64,000 nt of DNA from Ariolimax columbianus (Eukaryota > Mollusca > Gastropoda > Stylommatophora > Arionidae). This document shows, in pieces, positions 51,946-63,520 of the stretch. The position numbers and the translations under genes were made by a program. Position 1 is the stretch's first letter, and the number at the start of each line of letters is the position of its first letter. Location: positions 41,463,970-41,527,969 of the forward strand of contig JAVGWX010000011.1 in assembly GCA_036924085.1 (NCBI GenBank). Reading direction: 5' to 3'. A model generated the notes under the pieces. It did no database searches and was not told where the DNA came from. It was given only the letters and a program-made list of their open reading frames with translations.

Positions 51946-52469
51946 CCTATTCAAAACGAACGCCATCGAACTGTGAATAGGCAAATTTGCTTACAGATCG
52001 CGACTGTACACACACAATTTTAATTGAATTAGGCAGGAAAATAAAATAACTGTAATGTGCATGTGTTAAAGATTTGTAGCTTTTAGAACAAGTAGACCTG
52101 AAACTAACTCTCAGCGCTAGAAACGAGTGTCTCATTGCCTGTATCAACGTCATGCTCTTAAAAAAAGCAATCAAAACTTGTAATGATAAACTTAGTTTTT
52201 GTTTAATTTAATTGTTTACTCATAGTCTTTAGGTTCTTCATTCCACATCAACAAATTTGACTCATGGAAAGAAGCAGGCAGCTCGAACTGAAGACAAGCG
52301 TGGTCTTGAGATTTAACGGCATAACTAATTGTGACTTCAGGGAAAGGAAGACGAAGCGAAAATATATTGATTGTAATAGTTTACATTCATGCAAGCAAGG
52401 TCTTACATTATCAACAGAAATATATTTCTGACAAAACAATTAGAGAAGTCACCAATCAACAATATATTT
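51946..52469. other. No recognisable gene
   Basis: AT-rich, short frames only. Confidence 0.4.
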
Positions 52470-52715
52470 TTTTCTCTCATTAGGAAAAAACGGTGTTCAT
52501 ACATCGGGCATTCTCTTAGAATGGACAGTAACAGACTCAATCTACAAGCATTTACGTGGTCACATCTGGAAAAGAGGAAGACCAAAAGAAACTCTCCGCA
52601 GAAAAATCGTCAGAGAGAGTTCCACAATGAACAAGGTACATACAATGGAAAGACTTGCGTTACTCAGATCAAGCTGGAGAGTTTTGGTTTCTGCTGTATG
52701 GCTGTACTTAAAACA
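52470..52715 (+). pseudogene. LINE C-terminal remnant (YIGHSLRMD type)
   Basis: The frame has RKKRCSYIGHSLRMDSNRLN, then AFTWSHLEKRKTKRNSPQKN. This matches the WIGH.LRM...A..W.P.GKRKRGRPK region at the end of many LINE proteins. Nothing upstream is recognisable as RT. Confidence 0.6.
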
Positions 52716-52729
52716 TTGACTTAAGACAG

Positions 52730-53087
52730 GGATCAAGATGCTGAGCAGCGCATGAGCTGCAGTGGTCAGCGACCCATAGCTGACTGCTAGCGTCAGGGCC
52801 AGCGAACCAGAGCTGCCAAGACCCTTCTACACCTCCACGCGATGATCCTGGATAACAGGCTGCAGCAGGGCAGACTGGCTAAGGGGAAGGGATCGATGAG
52901 GGAATGCTAACCCGGTACTAAAAAATGCTTGCTGAAGTCGGATGTGTTGGACAGAAAGGTGCAAATATCGCAGTCAAGCTGTAAACTACGACACAACGCA
53001 TTCCGTTCTCTGGACTAAATTCTGCTACCTAAGCCCTTTCAGTGTTTGGTAGTGAGAGATTGAGACTGAACGAAGCCAAGCCAAGCC
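52730..53087 (+). repeat. ~350-bp SINE-like family, copy S7
   Basis: Nearly intact: GATCAAGATGCTGAGCAGCG through GTAGTGAGAGATTGAGACTG to an AAGCC-type tail (GAAGCCAAGCCAAGCC). AAAACATTGA at 52710-52719 and 53088-53097 is a probable, partly decayed duplication. Confidence 0.88.
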
Positions 53088-53097
53088 AAAACATTGA

Positions 53098-53534
53098 TTG
53101 ATTGAAAAGAGCTGGTTTGAGGGAAAGGATTTCGAAATCAAGATATATGCACCGTTACAGTTTACCTCTGGGCAAGCATGTTCTACAGCTAGATCAATAT
53201 TTCTTTTAAAAAATGGAGATCAGATGTCCAACCTAAACTCAGAAACACAAGGGTAAAAGCAAACAAAACACAACTGTTACAAATAAAATTATGCAAATCC
53301 TCGGTAATCTTACCCGTTTTTGGGGTTTTATTAAAGGTTTATCGTTCTGGACTCTACTGTCGAATGTACACCTATTTCCACCACATACGATTGTCCGTTG
53401 GACGATATTAGGACGTATTTCCTACTGCGTGTATCTGTTTGTAATGTAGACGTATTGGTCAGTGTATGGATCCGCATTTCAGAAACCTAAGCTTATGTAT
53501 ATTGTTGTCAATAGGTATGGGAAGCACTCTTTAT
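53098..53534. other. No recognisable gene
   Basis: AT-rich, short frames only. Confidence 0.4.
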
Positions 53535-54050
53535 AAATAACAATGGCGATTAACAAAAAGAAGTATGACGAAGGATATCCATGACAATGCAGAGGTTAAA
53601 TCAAATTAGAAATCTATGACAGAACACTAACAAAATGACAACAATAAAAATGTCGAGGAGTTGCATCTTTTCAGTGACAAAATACTAATGTGAGACATGG
53701 GCAACCCCATAAATATCAAAGACGATGATTGAATTCTTCTATTTAAAATACTTAGGAAATTGCAGAAAATACCATGGAAAGTGATAAAGAAAAACACAAA
53801 AACCCTAAAAGAGATGAATACAGAACAGCATTGGCTAGTAAACAATATTACGTTTAGGAAACTTTGACCATATCAAAAGCCACAATAGTCTGCGGAAAAC
53901 TGTACTGGAAGCAGAAGAAGATCGAGGGGGTCATGGATTTAGGACATCAAAGATGTTTTCAAGATGTCGTTCGCGGAGGCGGGAGAAATGATTTAAGATC
54001 GAAAGTTACAAGGCGGAGTGATGCGAATATCGTTCTGCAAAAAAAGTGTG
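53535..54050 (+). pseudogene. RTE LINE 3' fragment, very decayed
   Basis: Traces in mixed frames align to the 42860-43350 part of the RTE: INNNGD, SMTMQRLNQIRNL, KMSRS...CETWA, FDHIKSHNSLRKTVLEAEED. Stops everywhere. Confidence 0.55.
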
Positions 54051-54235
54051 TTGCATGATGAGATGAACCTTTTTATCTCAGTCTAACCAGGAATAAATTG
54101 GTTCCTGTCGGTCAGAAAAAAGTGTACAAACATATTTAGGTATGGTTTTGATACAACGCTGGGAAGAAAAGCAAAACGAAACTTACGATCTAAAGGTCTT
54201 CATTGGGTCTAAATCAGGTCTTCAAGGAAGTGATT

Positions 54236-54780
54236 ATCAAACTGTATAAAGCATAAGTTGGACCTAGATTGAAGTACTGTGTACAGTTTTGGAGTCCTAA
54301 TCGTAGATGTGATATAAACATGCTGGATAGGAGTCAAAGAAAAGCGACAAAGCTGATAGTGGAATTCCAGAATAACAGTTATGAGAAAAGACTCAGAAAA
54401 ACCGGCCAAAATTTCTAGAAAAAAGAAGATTTGGAGGTGACAATACAGATTAATAAGATAATCAAAGGAATGGAAACATTAGACTATAACAAGTTTTAAA
54501 AATACAACCACTAACAACAACAAAACGGCACAGCTACAAATTAATTGAAGAAAGATCCAGATTAGTTATTAGGAAATATCTTTTAATCAGAGAGTGGTGA
54601 ATGCTTGGAATACATTACCACAGGAAGTAGTGGAGGCAAGGACAAATGATGCATTTTAGAATGGGTTGGATGCGCACAGATTTTAGAGCAAGGACATGTA
54701 AATGAAACTGGTTGTATACAGATTCTGCAGAGTCTTCTAAACCAGTATAAATACGTTAAGTTAAGTTAAGTTAAGTTAAG
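54236..54780 (+). pseudogene. CR1/L2-like LINE fragment, copy K4, with (TTAAG)n tail
   Basis: Blocks LKYCVQFWSPNR, RSQRKATKLIVEFQNNSYEK, the NQRVVNAWNTLPQEVVEA-like region near 54590, then the shared 3' UTR and four TTAAG repeats (54757-54780). Confidence 0.78.
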
Positions 54781-54789
54781 AATCAGGGA

Positions 54790-55010
54790 CAACAGACAAT
54801 ACAAATATGATCTAATACATCCCGGACGAAGAGAACAATAGAGAAGAGAACACTCCTCCACCTGGGCCCGGAGCCAGGTCTCCAGTTCAGTAATCAAGTC
54901 CTGGACGTCAAAAAATCGACATTCACTGGACAGATTCGTTATGTTTGTGAACATGAAAGCCACTAGGTGCCAAGTCTGGTGAGTTTGGTGAATGGGGCAT
55001 GATTTCATAC
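54790..55010 (-). pseudogene. Probable mariner transposase C-terminal fragment
   Basis: The minus strand has PNSPDLAPSGFHVH, where SDFH would be normal, so the third catalytic Asp is Gly. In another frame it has LITELETWLRAQVEE, resembling the AVQDWLRAQPEEF helix. Short and frame-broken. Confidence 0.5.
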
Positions 55011-56049
55011 ACGCACGTTTTTCTGACGCTCATGACTTGATTATTGAACTGGAGACGTGGTATGGTGGTCCAGACGAAGGAGGTCTACAATCAGAAAGGT
55101 AAACAATAGATGGCAGAAATATATCGCCTTTCAGAATGAATTCATAGAGAGGGACTAAAGCTCATACCAATTTCCAGGTAAGTGTTTTGACTCCTTCAGA
55201 CTAAAGCGCACAATTTTCGACCATCACTTGCACAGTTAAGGAAGGCAAGGCAGACGGAAGAATGAAAAGATAGCTGGACACTGTCAAGGAAGGCAAAGCA
55301 GAATGAAGAGCCTCGGATACCTGACACAAACAACTGAGACCTAATATAATGAGATACACAACCCATTATCCCCGACGATAGTGTGTGCTTTTAGACCACC
55401 TCTACCTTACTGTAAGAAAATAACGGCATCTGTTAAGCTTAAAAAAAGTGCATTACCCAGATCTTTCGTTATAAAAAATGCTAGAAGTAATACTCAAAGC
55501 TTCCATTGACAGCATGCTGAAGTACTCCAGACAAGGCTGGCTCACATTTGAATAGCAAGTTATGTGACGTTTGCACGCATGTAAACATCAAGTTTCCCTT
55601 CGTTTGAATGCGCACCGACCAGAAATGGATGTCCCGCTGCTCACGCCCGCGAAGATCCCACATTCCATCAGCTAGTAACGGTAGGCGCCAAACGTTCCTG
55701 CTAATACGAAGTCTGGCAAATTTCAACGCATTAAACTCATGTTTTATGAGGCATGTCTCTTTCTTGGTGTTATTGTTGTTTGTTTAATCGAATGTTTATT
55801 TGTGTCGCTTAGTTCTGTGCTCGTTCCGGAAGGCAGGGGAAATGAAGTTTAAGGAGAATAATGGTTTAAATTAGCGTAGATTTAACAGTGCGGATAATCA
55901 AACAAAGCGTCTCCACTACATCTGATCCTCTTTTTACAAGCCTATATCCAATCATTTGCAGGAATGACTTCGGCAGCAAGGTTTTACATGGTGAAGTTGC
56001 TAGCCCCGTGCACTACCTTCTTTTACATTCTACTGTGGTTTCAGTGGTT
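55011..56049. other. No gene recognised
   Basis: An 81-codon minus-strand frame (55481-55726) has no motif I know. A short direct repeat (GGAAGGCAAGGCAGACGGAAG / GGAAGGCAAAGCAGAATGAAG) lies at 55239-55305. Confidence 0.35.
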
Positions 56050-56320
56050 ATGTTCTTCCTAGCACCCTGTGCAGGTCTCAGCTCTGGTATTAGCTGGATG
56101 CAGCTCGGAGAAGGATTTCCTGCTTAGTGGGCTAGACTCGAGCAGCTTATTTCTTCTCTGGTTTGGATCACGTACCGAGGAGGATGTTTAACCAATGTGC
56201 AAGTCCATCTTAATAGACAAAAACACTAGAACAAAGTAGACCCGGATCCTGCTAGGCGCAATCTATGCTGCTCTAACCAAACCACCTAACCATGGCCGGT
56301 GTTACGCCATGCCATTAATG
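56050..56320 (-). repeat. Interspersed repeat family L, copy 3
   Basis: On the minus strand: GGCATGGCGTAACACCGGCC, ATGGTTAGGTGGTTTGG, CTATTAAGATGGACTTGCAC, CTAAGCAGGAAATCC and CAGAGCTGAGACCTGCACAG. Runs in the opposite direction to copies 1 and 2. Confidence 0.7.
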
Positions 56321-57350
56321 CATTTCTCAAGAGCAGTCAGTTTACCTGTAAATAACAGAGGGTGGATACATATGGAATGGTTCTACATCCGACAGAAATA
56401 TTGAAACCAATGAATCTCATTAGTACTGGCCCTCTGATCAGGAAAGAGATGGCCAATGGCAACTCGAGATTCATCAGCAAAGACCACTCCAGTCCCAGCA
56501 CGACTGCGCGGGGGAGACTTAGGGTTGACGGGACTAGATACTTTGGGGGTATGAATATTCCAATCGTCCGCTGGTCATTTTGTGACGAAATGACATGTTT
56601 GGAATGAGAAACTAGTTGTCTACAGACTCTACAGAGTATTCTGGCCGTGCATGTGGTCGAGAGGTAAGGCGCTCGTCTCTCAAAGATATCAACAGAAGCG
56701 TTTGGTGACAAAATTCTGAAAATTCTCAAGTGATTCACGGTCTCAAGGGTGATGGGACCAGAATACCCGCATCCTGAGTTGCCTCCAGTCGTCTTAACTT
56801 CTGTCTTGCTATTAGTCTATGGTAGCTCGGAACCAGAGAGTGAGGTTAGTGACCAGCGCAGATTATTTCTCACTATAATCCAAGTACAGGGCAAGTTACA
56901 TCATCAATACAAAACCGTCTGATGATGTCACCCTAGTCGCTTGCGATGGGCAAAAACACTAATTAACTAATAAATTAACTAACTAACTAGTTATTGTCCA
57001 TCGAGAAATTTTTCAATAATAACTTGAATTCTTGCATACTTCTTCTGCGATCATTGCTTATTGTAGACTGGGAATCCAGATTCACCTATACAGGCTATTG
57101 TCTCTTTCAGGAGGACTTGCACATAGAACTCTGGTAGCGCTTTCGAACGTTTTCCGAGCATGGTTTTGTAACCAGTCAGTGGACAAGTCTAAAGCCGTAC
57201 ATAATTAGCTCTTAAAAATTGTACTTGTGCATCTGGAGTATTTGCGTTTATAATATTCAAAATGGATCCACTTAGGTGAGGGGGCTGCAATTAAATAAAA
57301 TGGAAAATGGTTCCCAGAACCAACTTTCAATGCACCTGGGCTCAATCATA
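56321..57350. other. No gene; one tRNA-like SINE head fragment
   Basis: TGGTCGAGAGGTAAGGCGCT followed by CGTCTCTC at 56658-56686 resembles a tRNA A-box head as in T1. No B-box or body follows. The rest is unrecognised. Confidence 0.4.
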
Positions 57351-57600
57351 GGGAGCTGCATAGCGCAGTGGTCAGCGAGCTGGCTTCGGATCTTAGTGGT
57401 CTTGGATTCATTCCCCAGTTGAGGCGAAATGTTTTTTTTAGACCGCAACGGCTCCCGGGTCGACCCAGCCTTACACGGGTACCGGTTCAGTCCGGGAAGT
57501 AAAAGCGGCGAGGGAGAGGGGATGGCTACCGCTAACATCTCACACCCCTGTTATGGGGCTCACTCATATGTGCTCAGTCCCTTTCATTACTGGTAGTGCC
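57351..57600 (+). repeat. tRNA-derived SINE, copy T4
   Basis: GGGAGCTGCATAGCGCAGTG and GTCAGCGAG (A-box) followed by CTTGGATTCATTCCCC (B-box-like) at about tRNA spacing. The body has CGACCCAGCCTTACACGGGT. The 3' limit is uncertain. Confidence 0.7.
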
Positions 57601-57772
57601 GACCACAAAACACGAGTCCTGCGGTGGGTTCAAAATTTTCATCATGCTTGTCAGGTACGCATTTACAACCGGGACGACTAGAAAAAGCGGTCATACCAAG
57701 AAAAATCCACCCCATGACTGGCCTTTTAAACCAAGCGCGACGGGATTCAAACATGGCACATCATCGTCCTCA

Positions 57773-57967
57773 TCACTATCATCATCATAGGGACCATCAT
57801 CATCTCCATCATCATGACCATTTTCATCACCATCATAATCATCATCATCTCCATCATCATCATACCATCATCATCATAACATCATCACCACTGTCATCAT
57901 CATCATGACCACCATCATCATCATCATCATCATCACTAACATCATCATCACTAACATCATCATCATG
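57773..57967. repeat. (CAT)n / (ATG)n microsatellite
   Basis: Imperfect CAT triplets. Read on the minus strand it follows the end of the LINE remnant at 57968 and may be its 3' tail. Confidence 0.93.
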
Positions 57968-58300
57968 TTATTGTCATTCCGTGTTTCTTCAGTGTCTCAC
58001 TTACACAGTCTATCCATCTTTTTTTTGCACTCCTTCTTGATCTGTAACCCATCCGCCCGGTGTTGTATATCCACGCAGTTGGTAACTTTATTACATTCTT
58101 GTCAGGTGTCCAAACCGTTTTATTCTCTTCCTTTCTACGTACTCCATCCATCTGTCTGATTTCATCGTTTTTGTACTCTGTCCAGCCTTGTGACCCCGAC
58201 ATAATTTCTCAAACACCTCATTTCGCATACCATGATATTTTTTATGTGTGCTTTTGTGAGAGTCCATGTTTGACACTTGTAGCAGAGAGCTGGTATAAAA
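57968..58300 (-). pseudogene. LINE C-terminal remnant with (ATG)n tail
   Basis: The minus strand gives MKSDRWMEYVERKRIKRFGH, then LTRM, and after a break RSAKKRWIDCVSETLKKHGM. These are the FGHL.RM and RP.K.W.D.V.ETLK.RG blocks of LINE C-termini. Upstream sequence is not recognisable. Confidence 0.65.
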
Positions 58301-58684
58301 ATAGTATTTCTCGACTGTCTTTGTCTCTACTGGGAAGTGTGTGTGTGTCTTAACTGACTCAGTCCATACAGCCAATGTATCGGCTCCCAAACGTTCTTAT
58401 AAAGCCGTAGAGCTGATTCATCGGCTGGAAGAGGTGTCATACGAATACATAATGTTTTTACATACGTAAAGGTATAAATATACCTGTACTTTCTGTACTA
58501 CATTGCAAGAATAAATATATTGAGACGTCCAAAGTATTTTGAAGTGAATGAGTCAACACAAGTGAAATCTGATAGGAAATAGTATTTAACTTCAGTGTTC
58601 TTGATTATTCGTCTCTATCCATCCTTCCATCTTGTGTGAACACTCACCCAAGTATTCGGTATATTAGAATTAAAAATGTGTACC

Positions 58685-58848
58685 ACAGACGGATGTGTCG
58701 GACCGAAAGGTGCAAATATCACAGCCAAGCTGTAAACTAGCGACACAATGAATTCCGTTCTCCGGATTACATCCTGCTTCTTGCAAAGCCCTGATCAGGA
58801 TTTCTTAGCGGGAGATTGAGAACGAACGCAGAAGAAGAGGAAGAATAA
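58685..58848 (+). repeat. ~350-bp SINE-like family, copy S8 (5'-truncated)
   Basis: From GACGGATGTGTCGGACCGAA to GGGAGATTGAGAACGAACGC then AGAAGAAGAGGAAG. The ACGCAGAAGAAG end equals the 3' end of the I-clade LINE. Confidence 0.85.
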
Positions 58849-58964
58849 TTTAAAATCAAGGTCACGTCCCCTAGTTCACAGAATCTTCCTACCTGACGAT
58901 GCTTTACTTCGGTAGTTACTTTACTTCAATTTCACAACATATTGGACTAGAAATCAGCTAATCT

Positions 58965-59560
58965 GGAAGATCGTTCATTTGATCGTCGATATGAGCTACC
59001 AAAGTACATAGTTCTTGCATTATTGTGCAGTTATACATACGATAGAGGTCTTTGGTGGCTCCACGTTTGAGGACATCGTCGTCTATATATCCCAATTTTT
59101 TCAAGTTCGATCCACAACTGGACACTTCCGTTCGTAATCTCTTCATGGCTCTCCACACAGGGTATGTCCCATAGCAAGTTCTTCTTTGATTTCCATCCAT
59201 TCGTCACCATAACTGCCATCATTTTTCGGTGCAGTTTTTTTTCAGGTTTATAGATTGTGAAATGTAGATTTTGAAGGAGACTTTTCTTTGATTTCAGTCG
59301 TCGCTCTTCTGAATGATATCCCAAATAGAGGGTTCTCTTAACTTCCGACGCAACACATCTATTGATTTCTTGTGATGCGATATCAGCGATTGCATACATT
59401 TTTCCAATTGGCATTGACATAAGGCAAGCATGCCTCATTTATTGCCACATCGACGTGTATCGTGTGTGCTGACTCCTTCCATACTGGAGCAACATATTCT
59501 GCTGCAGAAATACACAATGCCACTGTGCGCAACATCGTTGGTAATGCTCCACTTACCGTA
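58965..59560 (-). pseudogene. Non-LTR RT C-terminal remnant (jockey-like pattern)
   Basis: From 59560 on the minus strand: LPTMLRTVALCISAAEYVAP, VWKESAHTIHVDVAINEA, then IADIASQEINRCVASEVKRT. This matches the YSAAEY.APVW..S.HT...D...N block and the later P...RR..A stretch in LINE proteins. Broken frames; no RT core. Confidence 0.6.
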
Positions 59561-59577
59561 TCTGTTATTAAAGTAGA

Positions 59578-59775
59578 ATGTTATTTACAGTGGGTGGTGA
59601 GGAAATAGATCATGTCTCACATTTTGAATATCTGGTCTCCAGAATTGACAAAAATGACGACTGCTGGAAAGAAATCAGAAGAAGACTAGCCTTGACAATG
59701 CAGAGACTAAACAGCCTGAAAAAATCATGGCAGATCACCAACAAAATGATAAAATTAAAAGTTCTATATTTTTCC
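59578..59775 (+). pseudogene. RTE LINE fragment
   Basis: FTVGGEEIDHVSHFEYLVSR, IDKNDDCWKEIRRRLALTMQ and RLNSLKKSWQITNKMIKLKV, collinear with 42790-42985. It then joins, in the same open frame, a CR1/L2-like fragment. Confidence 0.85.
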
Positions 59776-60625
59776 TGTGTCTCATCTAAGGCAGAACTGG
59801 ATATCTTGAGGTCGGATTTAGATGAAATTCGAGAATGGTCTGTAAGCTGGCAAATAGAGTATAATGTAGATAAATGTACAGTCATCCACGTGGGTAGATC
59901 CAAAATGGAACATAATTACAGAATGGGAGAGAACAATATTAGAAAGATAGATGAGGAAAGGGTCCTAGGAGTTATAATAGATCATACAGTTAAGGTGAGT
60001 GAGCAAGTTTAGGTAGCAGTGAAAAAGGTAAATGCAGTTAGGTATGATAAAAAGAAATATTAAACATAGGAGCAAGGAAGATATAGTCAAACTGTATAAA
60101 GCATTAGTTAGATCTAGATTGGAGTACTGTGTACAGGTGTGGAGTCCTTACCCTAGAGAGGATATAAACATGCTGGAAAGAATACAAAAAAGAGCGACAA
60201 AGCTGATAGTGGGATTCCAGAATTACAGTTATGAGGAAAGACTCAGAAAAACCGGCCTACAGTGTCTAAAAGAGAGAATAATTCGTGGTGACAATACAAG
60301 TTTATAAGATGATCAGAGGAATGGATAAATTAGAATATAACAAGTTATTTTTTTTAAATACAGCCACCCACAAGAACAACAGGGCATAGCTACAATTTAA
60401 CTAAAGAGCGGTTCAGATTAGATATAAGGAAATATTTTTTTAGTCCGAGAGCGATGAATGCTTGGAATGCATTGCCACGGGAGGTAGTGGAGACAAAGAT
60501 AGTAAATGCATTTAAGAATAAATTGGATGCGCATAACTTTTAAAGCAAGGTGATATAAATGAAACTGGTTGTATTCAGACTCTGCAGAGTCATCTAAACC
60601 AGTATAAAGACGTTAAGTTAAGGAA
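59776..60625 (+). pseudogene. CR1/L2-like LINE fragment, copy K5 (best preserved)
   Basis: Frames: AELDILRSDLDEIREWSVSW, YNVDKCTVIHVGRSKMEHNY and EERVLGVIIDHTVKVSEQV (to 60012), then after a shift KRNIKHRSKEDIVKLYKALV, RSRLEYCVQVWSPYPRED, NMLERIQKRATKLIVGFQNY and GLQCLKERIIRGD. Later come the WNALPREVVETK-like block and the 3' UTR ending AAGACGTTAAGTTAAGG. Good reference for the other K copies. Confidence 0.82.
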
Positions 60626-60626
60626 A

Positions 60627-62821
60627 GTTTTGGTACCAGTACCAAAAACAGAAAAGGACAAAACAGATCCAAATGGATACAGGCCCATCAGCCTACTGAG
60701 CTGTGTCGGCAAGCTGATGGAACGTATGATAAACACCAGACTGATGTGGCATCTGGAAGAAAAACGAATACTAATTCCACAGCAAGCCGGCTTTAGACAG
60801 CACAGATCCACTGAGGACCAGGTCATCCTCATAGCCCAGGAAAAAGAACATGCCTACCAGGCACAGAAACACACAGTAGCTGTTTGGGTGGATCTGGAAA
60901 AGGCATTTGACAAAGTCTGGAAAGACGGACTTAGAGCCAAGCTAAGAAGAAGTGATGTTTGTGGGAAAATGTACAAGTGGATCAACCACTACCTCAAACA
61001 AAGAACGGCCAGAGTCCAAGTACAAGGGCAGATGAGCAAAAAGGTGACACTCGAGCAGGGAGTACAATAAGGGAGAGTACTGTCACCCACACTCTTCCTG
61101 GTATATATAAACGACATTACAGAGAATATACCAAAGAGAGTCCATAGCTCAATGTTTGCAGATGATCTGGTTATGTGGACCTCTGAAAAGAATCTCACCA
61201 TAGCAAGAAATCGGATGCAGCAGGCCCTAACATCGCTGGAAGAGTGGGCGAACTCATGGCTGGTCAAAATGAACGAGGAGAAAACCACATGCACAATATT
61301 CTCGCTTTCAATCAAACCCCAAAATACCAAATTAAGCTTAAATGGCAAATTCCTGCAGCTAAACGACAACCCAACCTATCTGGGAGTCACATTTGATCGG
61401 CGCATGACATGGAAAAGTCAGATCGAGAGAAACCGAATGAGGGCCAGAGAAAGAATGGCAAACATGAGGAAACTTGCTGGCACAAGCTGGGGAGCAGACG
61501 AAGGCATATTAAAGAAACTGTAAACTGGAAGAGTGAGACCAGTTCTCGAGTATGGCATTGCGGCATGGACAACAGCAGCAAAGGCGAACTTCGATAAAGT
61601 TAACAAACTTCAAAACCAAGCCATGAGAGTTATAACAGGAGGCATGAAGTCAACGCCAATTGTAGAACTTGAAAAGATTACAAAACTGCAATCCATGACC
61701 AATAGAAGAGACTGCAGAGCCCAGCTGCAGTCAGAGAAACTCCGAAGACTGACTGACCATCCAATGCACCAGAGACTAAACAATTTGGGAAATGGGAAAC
61801 TAAAGCGGAGAAACTTTGCAGAAATAGCCAAAGCAAAGATGCACGAAGATCCCATAAACGCACTAACAACACCAAAACCCATCACTACTGTACGAAAACC
61901 TACCTGGAGGCAGGATATATTTCCAGAGGTAGTAGAAAATATATCAGGTATTGGAAACAAAAACTGCCAGACTGAAAAAGAAAGAAGAGATACTACCCTA
62001 AGCTTCAAATCGAAAAGCTACCCAAGCATGGACTGGACCCATGCATACACCGACGGTTCTATAACAAACAAAACACAGAACGGAGGGGCAGGATCATTCC
62101 TGAACCTACCAAATGGCAAACAAATAACACTGTCATTCGCTACTGGTAAGTACACAAGCAATTTCAGAGCGGAGGCAGAGGCACTGAGGGCGGCAGTGGA
62201 AGAAATGGTGACACATAAAGAAAATGAAAGCCATATAGTCCTGCTTACAGATGCTCTCACCGTAGTCACAGCGCTAAAAAGCCAGAAAAACACTGAGCTT
62301 AATGATATAAGAGCAGCACTCTGCAAACTGTGCCAGCAGTCCGCACCAAAAAGGGTAGTGGTACAGTGGGTCCCATCACACTGCAACATCCAAGGCAACG
62401 AGGAGGCAGACAGACGCAAAAGAAGGTGCAAGACTACCACAAACAGATACTAGTATGACGTACGAAGAGTCAAAACGGCTTATTAAAGCCAGATACATGA
62501 CCAAATGGGAAACCGAACATACTGGTTACACCAAAAACGATGCCTTTTACCAGTTGAACCGAAGAGAGCAGGTCGTTGTCTTCAGACTTCGCAATGGCCA
62601 CAATAGACTGAGGTACCACCTATTCAACAAATTGAAGATAGGTGGTACCGACGAATGGCCGTGCGGTACTGGTAAAATGACCGCTGAACATCTGCTGCAG
62701 AACTGCCCGACATACCAGGATCAGAGAGAGCAGATGTGGCCATCACCAGTGGAACTGCAAGACAAGCTCTATGGCAGTGGCGACAGCCTCAGGATGACCG
62801 CCGCTTTTTTCGAAAAAATAA
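60627..62821 (+). mobile_element. I-clade LINE copy, 5'- and 3'-truncated
   Basis: Begins at the base matching about 9929 of the full copy and stops at about 12122, some 30 bases before the usual tail, at CGAAAAAATAATG. No GAA tail and no duplication is seen. A minus-strand fragment of the same LINE follows without spacer. Confidence 0.9.
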
Positions 62822-62961
62822 TGCCATACTCGAGAACTGCTCTCACTCTTCCAGTGTACAGTTTCTTTAGTATACTTTCGTCTGCTCCCCAGCTTGTGCC
62901 AGCAAGTTTCCTCATGTTTGCCATTCTTTCTCTGGCTCTCATTCGGTTTCTCTCGATCTGA
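60630..62961 (+). pseudogene. I-clade LINE RT-RNase H frames, broken
   Basis: Frame 60630-61070 ends at TAA where the full copy has the VPQG codons (CAA to TAA). Frame 61152-61523 holds FADDLVMW and ends at TAA in the KKL(Y) codon. Frame 61533-62453 holds the RT end and RNase H (HAYTDGSITN, FRAEAEAL, LLTDALTVV). It shifts frame at EADRRKRR through a small deletion near 62413. Frame 62455-62961 holds the C-terminus and runs into the inverted fragment. Confidence 0.88.
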
Positions 62962-63081
62962 ATTTTCCATGTCATGCACCGATCAAATGTGACTCCCAGA
63001 TAGTTTGGGTTGTCGTTTGGCTGCAGGAATTAATTTTGTGTTTTGGGGTTTGATTGAAAGCGAGAATATTGTACATGTGGT
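62822..63081 (-). mobile_element. Inverted I-clade LINE fragment
   Basis: The minus strand matches about 10590-10858 of the full copy: RMTWKIQIERNRMRARERMA and GTSWGADESILKKLYTGRVR then VLEYG. It is joined head-on to the preceding plus-strand copy. Confidence 0.88.
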
Positions 63082-63082
63082 C

Positions 63083-63520
63083 ATGACGGAGTTCAATGTT
63101 CCGCTCAACTGCACACCAGAATTCAGTTCAGATAATCACTATTCAATGACATTTCTGCTCGGACTTATGACGACTTCCTCCTGCCGCCACTCCCTCCACG
63201 GGAGGTTACACAATACCTCTCCCAACCTCGTATTCTCAGTACAGCAAGGGTTACACTGACCAACAGGTGGACATAGAAGCGCCGTCGGTGGGACTCGTAA
63301 AAACAGGGAGTTTGACACGGACAGACACAGAGAACTTAACACAAACATTATTCTAACAAATTCCTCGTGGCTCTCATCCCTGCGGAGTACACGGCTTCAC
63401 CCGCGGAGTCTGTAGGAATCTCGGTCGACAAGCTACTCATGAACACAGCCTCAACAGTTGGACATGGTAGTGGTCAATCGACACAACTGGCCTTTGACGC
63501 CTACGCTAACATTATTATTA
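63083..63520 (+). repeat. ~430-bp interspersed repeat family D, copy 2
   Basis: Partner of 34084-34520 with the same ends (ATGACGGAGTTCAATG ... GACGCCTACGCTAACATTATTATTA). Confidence 0.8.

Noticed and set aside
56450..56640. Tc1-type transposase motif FADESRVAIG on the minus strand
   Set aside because: A single short match with no neighbouring catalytic motif or inverted ends; too weak.
60627..63081. Twin-priming inversion
   Set aside because: In twin priming the 3' tail stays at one end and the inverted part is 5'; here no tail exists and the inverted piece follows the 3' side.
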